A stretch of DNA of 64,000 nt from Deltaproteobacteria bacterium (GCA_021737785.1 JAIPDI010000006.1:1-64000), one strand, 5' to 3'. Shown: positions 40,260 through 49,776, counted from the first letter of the stretch. Notes: generated by a model not told the origin, from the sequence alone. A program made the numbers and translations.

Positions 40260-42350
40260 TCACACCTTCACTGTTCCAATGGATTGAATTTTAGCACTGC
40301 TGACGATCTCATTGTATGATAGGACCGCTAAATCCGGGACAAACCGTTCCACAAGCCTCTTGAAATGGGGGCGGATTTGCGGTGAGCACAAGACCACGGG
40401 GTGTCTGTTGAGTTCTGAAAATCTTTCCATGTTCTCGCTGAGGTTTGCTATAATCTTTTGCGCCAGATGTGGCTCCAGGGGTAAAAATTGTCCCTGATCG
40501 GTCTGCTGAAGGGCATCTGCGATGGTCTTCTCCAGCTGTTGATCGAGTGTGATCACGGAGATATCCCCGTCGGGAGACTGATAAAGTGCGGTGATGGTTC
40601 TTCTCAATGCCTGGCGGACGTATTCGGTTAAGAGATCCGGATCCTTAATCACCGGTGCCCAATCCGCCAGTGTCTCCAAGATCGTCAGCAGATCCCGGAT
40701 TGAGATCTGCTCTTTGAGAAGATTCTGCAGCACACGGACCACCGCCCCGATAGGGAGCAAATTGGGTATCAGTTCTTCAATGACCTTGGGATTCGTAACC
40801 TTCAGATTGTCCAGGAACTTTTGGACCTCCTGTCTTCCCAGACATTCGTGTGAATGATGCCGGATGACGTCGGAGACATGCGTTATCAGGACAGTAGCCA
40901 GATCAACCACCGTATATCCCTTGGCCAGCACATCCTCCCTGTCCTTTTCTTTGATCCAGACGGCCGGAAGACCGTAGGTGGGCTCTGTTGTGGAGATTCC
41001 ATTAATTTTTTCAGTGGTGGTGCCGGGGTTCATCGCCAAAAGGTGGTTCTTCATCAATTCCCCGCTGGCCACCTCGTTCCCCCTCAGCAGAATGGAATAT
41101 GCATTGGGTTTCAGCTTCATGTTATCCTGAATATGAATGGGGGGAACAATAATGCCCATGTCCCGAGCCATCTGCTCCCTGGTGGATTTAACCCGCTCCA
41201 TGAATTGTCCACCCTGATCCACATCCACCAGGGGAATAAGCCCATACCCCACCTCCATAGCCATCACATCTACCGGGGGAACCGCTTCCACCCGCGCAGG
41301 GGTCCTTCTCTTCGATTCGGCCACTTCAGTGTCTCTGGCCTTCGCCGTATCAGCCTTTCTGGTTTTGGTTACCACGTATGCAACACCTCCGGCGACCGCC
41401 GATAGCGCCAGAAAAGGGACCGTCGGAAGTCCCGGAACCATTGCAAAACCAAAGAGCACTGCAGAAGCAACGATCAACGCCCGGGGCTCGGTCAGGATCT
41501 GGGATATCACCTCGTGTCCCAGTGCGGATTCAGAGCCGGCCCTGCTGACCACAATACCGGCTGCAGTGGATATCATCAGCGCGGGGATCTGGGTAACCAG
41601 CCCGTCGCCTACTGTCAGGAGGGTATAGGTCTGGGCTGCGTCGGCAAACCCCATCCCGTTTTGCAGGACCCCGATGGCAAGTCCCCCCACGATATTAATA
41701 AGCGTGATGATGATCCCCGCAATGGCATCCCCCTTTACAAACTTACTGGCGCCGTCCATGGCTCCGTAAAAATCAGCCTCCCTGGAAATTTCGCGACGCC
41801 GGGACTTTGCCTCTGCCTCGTCAATGAGTCCTGCATTCAGGTCGGCATCGATGCTCATCTGCTTGCCGGGCATGGCATCCAGGGTAAATCGGGCTGCCAC
41901 TTCGCCGATCCGCCCCGATCCCTTGGTGATGACCATCAAATTGATGAGGACAAGGACCATGAAAACAATAGCGCCTACCACATAATTGCCGCCTACCACA
42001 AACCCGCCAAAGGCCTTTATCACATTTCCGGCTGCTGCAGGCCCCTCGCTGCCGTGCAGCAGAATTATCCGGGTCGAGGCGATATTAAGAGAGAGCCTGA
42101 ACAATGTGGCGATCAGAAGCACCGATGGAAACGATGAGAAGTCCAATGGTCGCAACAGATACGTGCCTACCAGCAGAATGGTCAGGGCAAAGGTGATATT
42201 GAATGACAGCAGGAGATCCAGGACAACCGCCGGCAGGGGCATCACCATCAAGACCACAATGCCCACAACGCCTATGGAGGCGATGACCTCGCTGTTCTTG
42301 GTCAGAAATGGAATATTCACTGAATGACTTGCCTGATTGGGTATTGCCAT
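40260..42350 (-). CDS. flhA: Flagellar export gate protein FlhA
   Basis: 696 residues. Eight N-terminal transmembrane segments (for example VVGIVVLMVMPLPAVVLDLL) with the FHIPEP-type loop RFTLDAMPGKQMSIDADLNA, then a large cytoplasmic domain from ~350 (YGLPAVWIKEKDREDVLAKG; CLGRQEVQKFLDNL). FlhA is the central energy-coupling subunit of the export gate. The start abuts flhF, with its stop 2 bp from the flhF start. Confidence 0.97.
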   Translation of the reverse strand: MAIPNQASHSVNIPFLTKNSEVIASIGVVGIVVLMVMPLPAVVLDLLLSFNITFALTILLVGTYLLRPLDFSSFPSVLLIATLFRLSLNIASTRIILLHGSEGPAAAGNVIKAFGGFVVGGNYVVGAIVFMVLVLINLMVITKGSGRIGEVAARFTLDAMPGKQMSIDADLNAGLIDEAEAKSRRREISREADFYGAMDGASKFVKGDAIAGIIITLINIVGGLAIGVLQNGMGFADAAQTYTLLTVGDGLVTQIPALMISTAAGIVVSRAGSESALGHEVISQILTEPRALIVASAVLFGFAMVPGLPTVPFLALSAVAGGVAYVVTKTRKADTAKARDTEVAESKRRTPARVEAVPPVDVMAMEVGYGLIPLVDVDQGGQFMERVKSTREQMARDMGIIVPPIHIQDNMKLKPNAYSILLRGNEVASGELMKNHLLAMNPGTTTEKINGISTTEPTYGLPAVWIKEKDREDVLAKGYTVVDLATVLITHVSDVIRHHSHECLGRQEVQKFLDNLKVTNPKVIEELIPNLLPIGAVVRVLQNLLKEQISIRDLLTILETLADWAPVIKDPDLLTEYVRQALRRTITALYQSPDGDISVITLDQQLEKTIADALQQTDQGQFLPLEPHLAQKIIANLSENMERFSELNRHPVVLCSPQIRPHFKRLVERFVPDLAVLSYNEIVSSAKIQSIGTVKV

Positions 42351-42767
42351 GATTTTACTCTTCAGTTTAGGGACGTCGCACAGTCGGTTTCGGAATTATC
42401 GCGATGATCTCTCTCTTCAGTCAGAGGAGGCTTCTGCATTTTCCGTGCCCGAGTATACTGCGGGCCTTGCCGTAATCTGAGATTGGGCGCCTGTAGCCGG
42501 ATGTGCGTTGCGCTTCAGCGATCTGCGGGATATGCGCACAGGTGAAACGGCGGTTGAGGGTGTGGCAGACCATCGCCGGTTCATCCCGGTACTGCGTGGA
42601 CGTTCCAGGAGGTTTCGTCTGTCAAGGCGGGAACAAATATCGGTGAAAGCGCGCTTCAGGTCTCAACAGAGGCCAATACCCTATACGAATCAATGCGACC
42701 CCCATAATTTGACTGGGGGCGTCAAAAAATTGAACCTCTCTGCAAAGGCGTCAAAGCTCGAAAGGTA
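42351..42767. other. 417-bp flhB-flhA gap with sigma-54-like promoter
   Basis: Besides the promoter at 42435-42450 it holds the inverted repeat GACCCCCA...TGGGGGCGTC near 42698-42723, not followed by a minus-strand T-run. One plus-strand open frame (from 42508) has no ribosome site and looks spurious. No other gene is seen. Confidence 0.5.
42435..42450 (-). promoter_or_regulatory. Sigma-54 promoter candidate of flhA-flhF-flhG-fliA
   Basis: Minus-strand GGGCACG-GAAA-ATGCA has GGCACG and TGCA with exact GG-N10-GC spacing; the first T of each box differs from TGGCACG-N4-TTGCA. It is ~85 bp upstream of flhA. Confidence 0.5.
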
Positions 42768-43841
42768 TCACCCCGAATTGCCCATCCTGCGCAACCGGTA
42801 GACATAGGCCAGTATCTCTGCCACTGCACGGTAAAGGGAGTCCGGGATTGTCTCCCCTATCTCGCAGGTTTTATAGAGAACCTGCGCCAAGGGTTTATTT
42901 TCAACGGTCGGAACCCCGTTTTCCAGACCGATTTCCTTGATCCTTTCAGCAACAAACGCCGCCCCTTTTGCCACCACCTGGGGGGCGACCATCTCTTCCG
43001 CGTTGTATTTAAGGGCGATGGCCAAATGGGTAGGGTTGGTAATGATCACATCCGCATCCGGGACCGCCTGCATCATGCGCCGCATGGCCATTTCCTTCTG
43101 GGCCTGTCTGATTTTGCCCTTGATCCGTGGATCGCCTTCAGCCTGCTTCCATTCGTCCTTGATTTCCTGCTTTGTCATCATGAGGTCTTTGGTGTATTGC
43201 CATTTCTGATAGATGAAATCCAGAACCGCCATGACAAGCATGGCCAAGGCCACATAAAGAAGGATCTTCAGGGAAGCCGTCCCAATAAAGGACATAATCT
43301 GGCCTACGCTCATGGCCATGAGCGAAGGGAGCATCTCTATTTCTCCCATAATGACGGCATAGGCAATGCCGCCGATGAGAAGAATTTTTAACATCGATTT
43401 AAGGAGTTCAACCAACGATTTCAAGGAAATAAGATTCTTCATGCCTGAAATCGGATTGAATTTGGATAATTTGGGAACAAAGGGCTCCAGTGTAAACAGA
43501 AACCCCACCTGAATAAGGTTGGCCCCAATTCCCACAATCAAGAGGATCCCCATCAGGGGAATAATAAGGATGAAAACCTGTTCAAAAACCTCCAATAAAA
43601 ACGTGGCCGCAGAGTCTCCCTGGATGTGAATCGTGCCGAGATTTCCGAAAATCCCGTGCATGAACTTGGTGAGGGTCCAGAACATCCAGGCCCCTGCGAA
43701 GGCCATCACCCCCAAGGAACCGATGAGTATCAGGGCAGATGACACCTCCGGGCTTTTTGTCACCTGACCTTTCTTTCTGGCCTCCTGGAGTCGCTTGGAA
43801 GTCGGTTTTTCAGTCTTTTCTTGGTCGCCTTTCTGGGGCAT
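42768..43841 (-). CDS. flhB: Flagellar export switch protein FlhB
   Basis: 357 residues. The N-terminal KTEKPTSKRLQEARKKGQVT (in the form EKTEKPTSKRL) and four transmembrane helices precede the cytoplasmic domain with the autocleavage motif NPTH (DVIITNPTHLAIAL). It switches export from rod/hook to filament substrates together with FliK. The 3' end (LRRMGNSG) is intact. Confidence 0.96.
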   Translation of the reverse strand: MPQKGDQEKTEKPTSKRLQEARKKGQVTKSPEVSSALILIGSLGVMAFAGAWMFWTLTKFMHGIFGNLGTIHIQGDSAATFLLEVFEQVFILIIPLMGILLIVGIGANLIQVGFLFTLEPFVPKLSKFNPISGMKNLISLKSLVELLKSMLKILLIGGIAYAVIMGEIEMLPSLMAMSVGQIMSFIGTASLKILLYVALAMLVMAVLDFIYQKWQYTKDLMMTKQEIKDEWKQAEGDPRIKGKIRQAQKEMAMRRMMQAVPDADVIITNPTHLAIALKYNAEEMVAPQVVAKGAAFVAERIKEIGLENGVPTVENKPLAQVLYKTCEIGETIPDSLYRAVAEILAYVYRLRRMGNSG

Positions 43842-43925
43842 GCAACGCCTCTTTCATAATCGATTCAAAATTGCCCCGAAGGGGCCCGCTTTATCCGAGC
43901 AGAATCCCGGGAAACGCATAGGCCC

Positions 43926-44702
43926 TTACATGGCCTTGAGGAGATACAAAATAGTCATTTCCAGGCCCGTAAAAACCGTCTTCAGGAAGGATAACAGATA
44001 GGGAAGTGAAAAGCCTATGAACAACAGCCCCACGAGGATCTGTATAGGCATTGCCACAAAAAAGATATTCATCTGAGGGACGGTTCGGGCCGCTACGCCA
44101 AAGGCCACGCTCATGAGAAACAGGGCCGCTATCACGGGGGCCCCCACTTTGATGGCGATGACAAACATATCGCCCCCTAGACTTACCAACTGCTCCATCA
44201 GTGAGTTGCTGAAATGAAAGGCAAATGGGGGCACCAGCCGAAAGCTGTCCGCCACGGCATGAAGAAACCAGTGATGCGCATTGATGGTCAGAAAGATCAA
44301 TATCGCAAAGATGTTGTTGAGTTCACCAAGGAGCGGAAGTTGCTCGCTGGTGGAGGGATCCATAACGTTGGCCATGGCCAGGCCCATCTGGAATCCCACC
44401 AACTGTCCTGCCAGCTGCACCCCTGCAAAAACCATCCTGACAGACAGCCCGATGATGACGCCCAGCATAATTTCGCTGATCATTCCTAAACTCAAGGGGA
44501 GGATACTCAGTTGAACCGGAAATTCCTCCAGATTCAATATGGGATACAGAAGCAGAGCGACGGCGAATGACAGCCCGACCTTGAATGCAGCGGGGATGCT
44601 CGCGCTTCCGAATATCGGCAGGGTGAGCAATATTGCGCCAACCCTTAAAAAGATGAGTAGAAATAACTGTACCTCCGTCAATGAGACATTGAAATATGCC
44701 AT
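43926..44702 (-). CDS. fliR: Flagellar export gate protein FliR
   Basis: 258 residues, multi-spanning. LTEVQLFLLIFLRVGAILLT, LSVRMVFAGVQLAGQLVGFQ then MGLAMANVMDPSTSEQLPLL are classic FliR motifs. It belongs to the FliP5-FliQ4-FliR1 gate. Gap to flhB is 84 bp and includes a GCCCC-GAAG-GGGC hairpin. Confidence 0.95.
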   Translation of the reverse strand: MAYFNVSLTEVQLFLLIFLRVGAILLTLPIFGSASIPAAFKVGLSFAVALLLYPILNLEEFPVQLSILPLSLGMISEIMLGVIIGLSVRMVFAGVQLAGQLVGFQMGLAMANVMDPSTSEQLPLLGELNNIFAILIFLTINAHHWFLHAVADSFRLVPPFAFHFSNSLMEQLVSLGGDMFVIAIKVGAPVIAALFLMSVAFGVAARTVPQMNIFFVAMPIQILVGLLFIGFSLPYLLSFLKTVFTGLEMTILYLLKAM

Positions 44703-44738
44703 CTTTTTCCTGGAGTGAGACGTCTTCTCATCGCTTTG

Positions 44739-45008
44739 TCAGCGGGCAAAAGTGGGAATGTTTAAAAAAATATTCTGTGTAAAATCGATAACGACCTCAA
44801 GCATCCATGGGAAAAAAATCAGGAGCGCAACCCCGACTGCCAGCATCTTGGGTATGAACACCAAGGTCATTTCATTGATCTGTGTGGCGGCCTGAAACAT
44901 ACTCACCAGAAGGCCTACGATCAGGCCGGCGCCCAGCATCGGCGCAGCCAACAGCATGGCGATCTTCAGGGCCTCTATGAAGAAACCGGTTACGAAATCA
45001 GGACTCAC
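44739..45008 (-). CDS. fliQ: Flagellar export gate protein FliQ
   Basis: 89 residues with two transmembrane hairpins: EALKIAMLLAAPMLGAGLIV then GLLVSMFQAATQINEMTLVF and PKMLAVGVALLIFFPWML. Standard length and motifs. It lies between fliP and fliR, the usual order. Confidence 0.96.
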   Translation of the reverse strand: MSPDFVTGFFIEALKIAMLLAAPMLGAGLIVGLLVSMFQAATQINEMTLVFIPKMLAVGVALLIFFPWMLEVVIDFTQNIFLNIPTFAR

Positions 45009-45030
45009 GTCAACACCTCCTTACCGGCGG

Positions 45031-45846
45031 TTATTCAAAGCTTTTTACCACTGATCCGACAATCAAGTACCAACCATCGGCCAGAACAAACAACATCAAT
45101 TTAAAAGGGAGTGACACCATGATAGGCGGGAGCATCATCATCCCCATGGAAAGAAGGACGCTTGCGACAACCATATCAATCACAAGGAACGGGACATACA
45201 GGAGCATGCCTATCTGAAACGCCGTCTTCAGCTCACTGATGATAAAGGAGGGGATCAGTACCATTGTCGGCACATCCTCCACACTTTTGGGTCGTTCCAC
45301 CCCTGCGATATCCACAAACAGGGCCATATCCTTCTCCCTGGTCTGCTTTATCATGAATTTTCTCAGAGGGATGATTGCAGCGTCCAATGCCTCTTCATTG
45401 CTGATCCGCTTTTCCATGTAAGGCTGGATCGCATTCTGGTTAACCTCCGTCCAGACAGGCGTCATGATGAAAATGGTGAGAAAGAGCGACAATCCTATAA
45501 TAATCTGGTTCGGGGGGCTCTGCATCGTCCCCAACGCCCTCCTGAGAAGGGAGAGGACGATCACTATGCGCGTAAAGGAGGTGAGGGTGATAAGGATTGC
45601 AGGGGCCAGGGATAATACGGTTAGCAGAAGAAAGATTTGAAGGACAACCGATACCTGATCGTTGCTTCCGGTCCTGTCCAAACCGATGTTTAGAAGAGAC
45701 ATCCCCCCTGGCGGGGTTGCCCCCCAGCACACCGTGTCCGGGATGGCGGCAAGGGCCATAAGAAGACATAGTGCAATCGCCAAGAATCTCAAGTGGATCC
45801 CCCTGTCGCCCCCAAATTTTTTAACGTCTCTGCCATTAATGATCAT
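45031..45846 (-). CDS. fliP: Flagellar export gate protein FliP
   Basis: 271 residues with a cleavable signal peptide (LRFLAIALCLLMALAAIPD) as is normal for FliP. Motifs: TVLSLAPAILITLTSFTRIV, LRRALGTMQSPPNQIIIGLS and PSFIISELKTAFQIGMLLYV. The 230-bp gap to fliO upstream has no convincing promoter. Confidence 0.96.
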   Translation of the reverse strand: MIINGRDVKKFGGDRGIHLRFLAIALCLLMALAAIPDTVCWGATPPGGMSLLNIGLDRTGSNDQVSVVLQIFLLLTVLSLAPAILITLTSFTRIVIVLSLLRRALGTMQSPPNQIIIGLSLFLTIFIMTPVWTEVNQNAIQPYMEKRISNEEALDAAIIPLRKFMIKQTREKDMALFVDIAGVERPKSVEDVPTMVLIPSFIISELKTAFQIGMLLYVPFLVIDMVVASVLLSMGMMMLPPIMVSLPFKLMLFVLADGWYLIVGSVVKSFE

Positions 45847-46076
45847 GATGAGGGTTTCAATACCCGATACTCCAAAAGCCTGCGAGGGCTCAACCTTACA
45901 GCCCGGTTCCTTTTAAGATTACAGCGCCGTTTCACCGCCAATGGAGGGCTTTATGGATAACCACTCCCTGCAATGCGCCCGGTGGTAATTTTTTTTGCTG
46001 AATGGCAGGATGCATAATGAACACAGACAACTCGTGACGATTCCGACAGGTTATCCGGAAGATGTTCCCCCCCAAA

Positions 46077-46451
46077 CTAACGCCCTTCCTTTTTGTATCG
46101 TGATTTTATCTTGTGAATATGATCGGAAAACGACCACCCCATCGGCTCGTTCTCAGCAGCAGTCAGCTGTTGCATGAGTTCCGCATCGTCGATTTTGGTC
46201 AGAAGGCTGATACGATCGTTCGTAATTCCCAAAACCAGCACTGCACCGGGGACCTCAACGAGTGAGATGCTTTTTTTGACGCCGACATAGCTGTTTGCCA
46301 GGACCCGGATCATTTTCCCCTTTGCCTGGCCCTCCCTCCGGCCAATCATCTTTTTCACAAGGTAGAGAGAGACAATCAGGCCGCCCAGCAATACGCCAAA
46401 GACGATGAACATCTTAATGGCGGTAGCGATTAGATCAGGCGGCTGATTCAT
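46077..46451 (-). CDS. fliO: Flagellar assembly protein FliO
   Basis: 124 residues: one transmembrane helix (IKMFIVFGVLLGGLIVSLYL) and a cytoplasmic part with IRVLANSYVGVKKSISLVEV and AVLVLGITNDRISLLTKID, typical of FliO. FliO helps assemble the FliP ring. It overlaps fliN by 4 bp. Confidence 0.88.
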   Translation of the reverse strand: MNQPPDLIATAIKMFIVFGVLLGGLIVSLYLVKKMIGRREGQAKGKMIRVLANSYVGVKKSISLVEVPGAVLVLGITNDRISLLTKIDDAELMQQLTAAENEPMGWSFSDHIHKIKSRYKKEGR

Positions 46452-46774
46452 TTCAGTTTCTCGACCCTTTCGGTCGGGCTCACAATCTCGGTTATTCGGA
46501 TCGCATATTTATCTTTGACCACAACGACCTCCCCCTTGGCAATCAACTGCCGGTTGGCCAGGATATCAAGGGTCTGCCCTGCGGACTTCGTAAGCTCGAC
46601 AATGGATCCCTGGGCCAGTTTGAGAAGTTCACTGACCACCATTTCCGTTCGCCCGAGTTCTACGGTGACCTGCAAGGGGATATCCAGGACGAAGTCCAGC
46701 TTTACAGCGGCTGAAGCACCCGGTTCACTTCCCTGGCCTGGAACTTCGTACGATTCTTTGGCTTTCTCATTCAT
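46448..46774 (-). CDS. fliN: Flagellar switch protein FliN
   Basis: 108 residues. After a short Ala/Ser-rich N-terminus comes the SpoA domain: LDIPLQVTVELGRTEMVVSE, LLKLAQGSIVELTKSAGQTL, LIAKGEVVVVKDKYAIRITE. It forms the bottom of the C-ring with FliM. Confidence 0.95.
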   Translation of the reverse strand: MNEKAKESYEVPGQGSEPGASAAVKLDFVLDIPLQVTVELGRTEMVVSELLKLAQGSIVELTKSAGQTLDILANRQLIAKGEVVVVKDKYAIRITEIVSPTERVEKLK

Positions 46775-46830
46775 ATTGCGCCCCGTCTCCCGGCAGTATA
46801 GGCTCTCCCATCGACTGCCTGATGCTTACC

Positions 46831-47826
46831 CTACTTTTCCTCGCCCTGGGTGTTAAACAGCTCCGTGACTTGGACGGCCCGATTTCCGGCCACAACGCCC
46901 GGGATGCCCAACATCTTCGGAATCTTCTCAATCATGACGGCAATCGGACTTTGGGGTCCTGTATTCAGCCTGATTACATCGCCTTCCTTGAGGTTGAGAA
47001 CATCCCTCACCCGCCATGAAGATTTACCTAATTCAACAGACAGCGTTACCTCCGTATCGCTTAAGAGCTTTTGCAGTTGCATATTCCATGCATTTTCCAG
47101 TTCCGCTTCTCTGATATTCCGATAAGAAAGCTTGTCCTTGATCGGCTCCAGCAATAGGTAAGGGATGCATAGCCACAGCTGGCCTGAAAACTCATCTAAT
47201 GATACGGAAAACGCCACCGCAATAACCAGATCACTTGGGGCAACCAGACGCACGAATTGCTGTTTTGTCTCACTTTTTCCTAACGACATCCGCAGGTTCT
47301 TGACAAATTCCCACGATTTTTCAAGATCTTTGAGTGTCTCGATGGTGAACTTTCGCATCACCCGTTGTTCAATAAGGGTGAAGTCCCTCTCCTGAGAGAC
47401 CATTGATTTACCGGTCCCCCCGAACATGCAATCGATGAGAAAAAAGACGAGGTTGGGCTCAATTACCAGCAATGCGGACCCGATGAGCGGCTCCATTCGA
47501 AACGTATGGAAGCTTGAAGGGTTGGGAAGCCCCTCCAGGAAATCCCCGAATTTGACCATCTCAGTGGAGGCCAGAGTGGTGTCGATGGGGGCCCTGAAGG
47601 ATGTTGACAACGAACTGCGAAAAAAATTGGCAAATCTGTCAAACACCTCATCGAGAACATCGAATTGCTCCCGCATCATGATATTCTGAGATGTCAGGTC
47701 ATAGACCGGAATCTGCGTCGGGGAGCTTTCCGCTTCTTCTTCACTGACCTCCAGATCGACATCCCCTGCCTTCATGGAAGACAGGAGGGCATCCACTTCT
47801 TCCTGGCTCAGTATCTGGTCAGCCAT
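46831..47826 (-). CDS. fliM: Flagellar switch protein FliM
   Basis: 331 residues. The N-terminal CheY-binding peptide is LSQEEVDALLSSM. The middle domain has FVLIDCMFGGTGK-like FFLIDCMFGGTGKSM and the C-terminal SpoA domain has LSVELGKSSWRVRDVLNLKE. All C-ring parts are present in this window. Confidence 0.96.
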   Translation of the reverse strand: MADQILSQEEVDALLSSMKAGDVDLEVSEEEAESSPTQIPVYDLTSQNIMMREQFDVLDEVFDRFANFFRSSLSTSFRAPIDTTLASTEMVKFGDFLEGLPNPSSFHTFRMEPLIGSALLVIEPNLVFFLIDCMFGGTGKSMVSQERDFTLIEQRVMRKFTIETLKDLEKSWEFVKNLRMSLGKSETKQQFVRLVAPSDLVIAVAFSVSLDEFSGQLWLCIPYLLLEPIKDKLSYRNIREAELENAWNMQLQKLLSDTEVTLSVELGKSSWRVRDVLNLKEGDVIRLNTGPQSPIAVMIEKIPKMLGIPGVVAGNRAVQVTELFNTQGEEK

Positions 47827-47838
47827 CTAAATCCCCCT

Positions 47839-48303
47839 CTATTGGACCACAAACTCTTGAAAAAAAATATTCGTTATCTTACCTTCCTGCAATATTTCAT
47901 TCAATGCAACGATGAGACTGCTTCTGAGCGCATGTTTGCCCTCCACACTTTGAATCTCTTTATAGGTTTTGGTGGGAAGGATCATCAATATTCGATCGCG
48001 AATCTCAGGCACCTTTTTTTCCAGGGATACGAGCAAATCCTTATCGCTGAACTCCAGGACGATTCTTGTACTGAAGTATCGTTTTCCTCCTGGATCAGCC
48101 AGATTCACTATAAAGCTTTCCAATGGAAAATTGATCTTATTTTTGTTAATTTCCGATTTTTTTGCACTGTCTTTACTTTCTTCAGTGCCCGTATCCCTTT
48201 CAGAATCGGATCCTTTGCCCTGAAAATAGAAAAAGCCCCCGCTTCCGACGATGGCTGCTATCAGCAGTCCGCTTACCAGTATGATCAGCTTTTTTTTCGA
48301 CAT
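47839..48303 (-). CDS. fliL: Flagellar basal body-associated protein FliL
   Basis: 154 residues with one transmembrane helix (LIILVSGLLIAAIVGSGGFF), a charged linker (SDSERDTGTEESKDSAKKSE) and a periplasmic stomatin-like domain (FPLESFIVNLADPGGKRYFS, IRDRILMILPTKTYKEIQSV). FliL surrounds the stator; here it directly follows the motB gene. Confidence 0.93.
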   Translation of the reverse strand: MSKKKLIILVSGLLIAAIVGSGGFFYFQGKGSDSERDTGTEESKDSAKKSEINKNKINFPLESFIVNLADPGGKRYFSTRIVLEFSDKDLLVSLEKKVPEIRDRILMILPTKTYKEIQSVEGKHALRSSLIVALNEILQEGKITNIFFQEFVVQ

Positions 48304-48304
48304 C

Positions 48305-49015
48305 TCATCCTTCCTCGTTCGTTACCAAAACGATCTCCACCCTCCGGTTCCTGGCCCTCTGTTCCGGCGTATCATTCGGCTCGATGGGCCTCAATTCCCC
48401 GTATCCGACTGCCGACAACCGCTCGGGGGCGATATTTCCCTCTTGGATAAAGTATCTGGCGATATTTACCGCCCTTGCAGCCGATAGCTCCCAGTTTGAA
48501 TCGAATTTCTCCGTAAAGATGGGAACATTGTCCGTATGCCCTTCCACGCGTACCCGGCACCAACGGGCCTTGATAATCTTGGTCAACTCGTTCAAAACCG
48601 GAAAGGCGTCAGGGCTGATACTGGCAGAACCCGATTCAAAGAGGGCCCTCCCGTCAAGCGTCATCACCTGATCCTTTCCCCTGAATCGAACCTCCGTGCC
48701 CTCGAATGATTTGAGGGCCTCGATGTAATCCTCAATGCTTTCTTCTCCCTCGGGAATCATCTTCCCTTTGATTCTCCCCATACGTGAACCCTTGTCGCCG
48801 AATGATTCAATGACCCCCACAGGCGCTCCCTCTCCCTTGTCGAGGACGCCGAGGCCTTTCATTACAGAGAACTGAAATTGCTTGAGCTTTGCCACATCCG
48901 TGGTCGCCATGGTAAACAGAAGAACAAAAAAAACCATCAAGAGGGTCACCAGATCATTGAAGGTGGTCAGCCATCCGCTGGCGTTTCCCTCCTCTTTTAA
49001 TCGACGACGGCTCAT
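48305..49015 (-). CDS. motB: Stator protein MotB (carries the ion-binding Asp)
   Basis: 236 residues. The single transmembrane helix contains D21 in TTFNDLVTLLMVFFVLLF, the position of the essential Asp (E. coli D32). The plug/linker follows, then a C-terminal OmpA-like peptidoglycan-binding domain (VRVEGHTDNVPIFTEKFDSN, AVGYGELRPIEPNDTPEQRA, RRVEIVL). The ATG overlaps the stop of the upstream motB-like gene (ATGA). Confidence 0.93.
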   Translation of the reverse strand: MSRRRLKEEGNASGWLTTFNDLVTLLMVFFVLLFTMATTDVAKLKQFQFSVMKGLGVLDKGEGAPVGVIESFGDKGSRMGRIKGKMIPEGEESIEDYIEALKSFEGTEVRFRGKDQVMTLDGRALFESGSASISPDAFPVLNELTKIIKARWCRVRVEGHTDNVPIFTEKFDSNWELSAARAVNIARYFIQEGNIAPERLSAVGYGELRPIEPNDTPEQRARNRRVEIVLVTNEEG

Positions 49016-49776
49016 TTAGGACCATCCTCCTTGAGGGCATCGTCAATGGTCGTGTTCTCTTTATCTAATGTAAAAATAATTTCCACCCGCCTGTTTTGTG
49101 CGCGGAGTTCCGGGCTTTCATTTGAAACGATCGGTTGGAACTCTCCAAACCCTGCTGCAGAGAGCCGTTCTGCTGAGATTCCCGGGATTTCCAGAAAATA
49201 TCGCAAGACATTGACTGCACGTGCGGTAGACAATTCCCAGTTTGAAGGGAACCTGTGTGTGTGGATAGGAAGAGCATCGGTATGGCCCCGTATTTCTACG
49301 GAGTAAGACCCCTTGGATATGATGGCCCCTATCTTGTCCAAAAGGGGAAAGGCGTCTGATGAAATCTCCGCAACCCCCAGGTTAAACACGGCCTTATCCG
49401 CCAACCGGACCACAAGGCCATTGCGTAAGGAGGTAAAGGAAAGCTCTTCTGCCAATCCAAGCTCATCCACGGCACTCTGGATTTCTTGAAAAATCAAAGC
49501 CATTTCACCCTGATCAAAAGCAATATCCGGCAGGGAATGGCGGGACTGGTCTCCGGGACGGACCTTGACGCCACCTGGCATGACACTTACTGCACGCGTA
49601 AAGGACGCAACAAAGTGTTCCACCTTTGACTTTTCAATCGTCGAAAATGAGCACAGCATGATGAAAAAACAGAGCATAATGAGGATGAAGCCGGTATAGA
49701 CGACTTCCCATCCTGGTCCAGAGGCCTCCCCCGATCTCTTTCGGGTGTTTCCGGCGTCTTCTGCCATCGTCCGCAT
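49012..49776 (-). CDS. MotB-like paralogue lacking the ion-binding Asp
   Basis: About 254 residues, starting with ATG 49776 that overlaps the motA stop (TGATG). It has the MotB layout: a transmembrane helix, then an OmpA-like domain (VEIRGHTDALPIHTHRFPSN, AAGFGEFQPIVSNESPELRA, RRVEIIF). But in the helix the residue aligned with Asp is Gly: GWEVVYTGFILIMLCFF against GWLTTFNDLVTLLMVFF in the neighbour, with the same Gly-Trp to Asp/Gly spacing. Alone it should not conduct ions. It may pair with the other MotB in a heterodimer or act as a structural or regulatory subunit (inference). Confidence 0.88.
   Translation of the reverse strand: MRTMAEDAGNTRKRSGEASGPGWEVVYTGFILIMLCFFIMLCSFSTIEKSKVEHFVASFTRAVSVMPGGVKVRPGDQSRHSLPDIAFDQGEMALIFQEIQSAVDELGLAEELSFTSLRNGLVVRLADKAVFNLGVAEISSDAFPLLDKIGAIISKGSYSVEIRGHTDALPIHTHRFPSNWELSTARAVNVLRYFLEIPGISAERLSAAGFGEFQPIVSNESPELRAQNRRVEIIFTLDKENTTIDDALKEDGPK

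Noticed and set aside
42698-42723. GACCCCCA...TGGGGGCGTC stem as a rho-independent terminator after flhB
   Set aside because: On the minus strand the T-run precedes the stem instead of following it.
42508-42801. Plus-strand open frame of 97 codons in the flhA-flhB gap
   Set aside because: It overlaps the 3' end of flhB on the other strand, has no ribosome site and shows no recognisable motif.
43872-43885. GCCCC-GAAG-GGGC stem between fliR and flhB as a terminator or sigma-54 site
   Set aside because: No T-run on the minus strand, and the GG-N10-GC spacing arises only from the palindrome.
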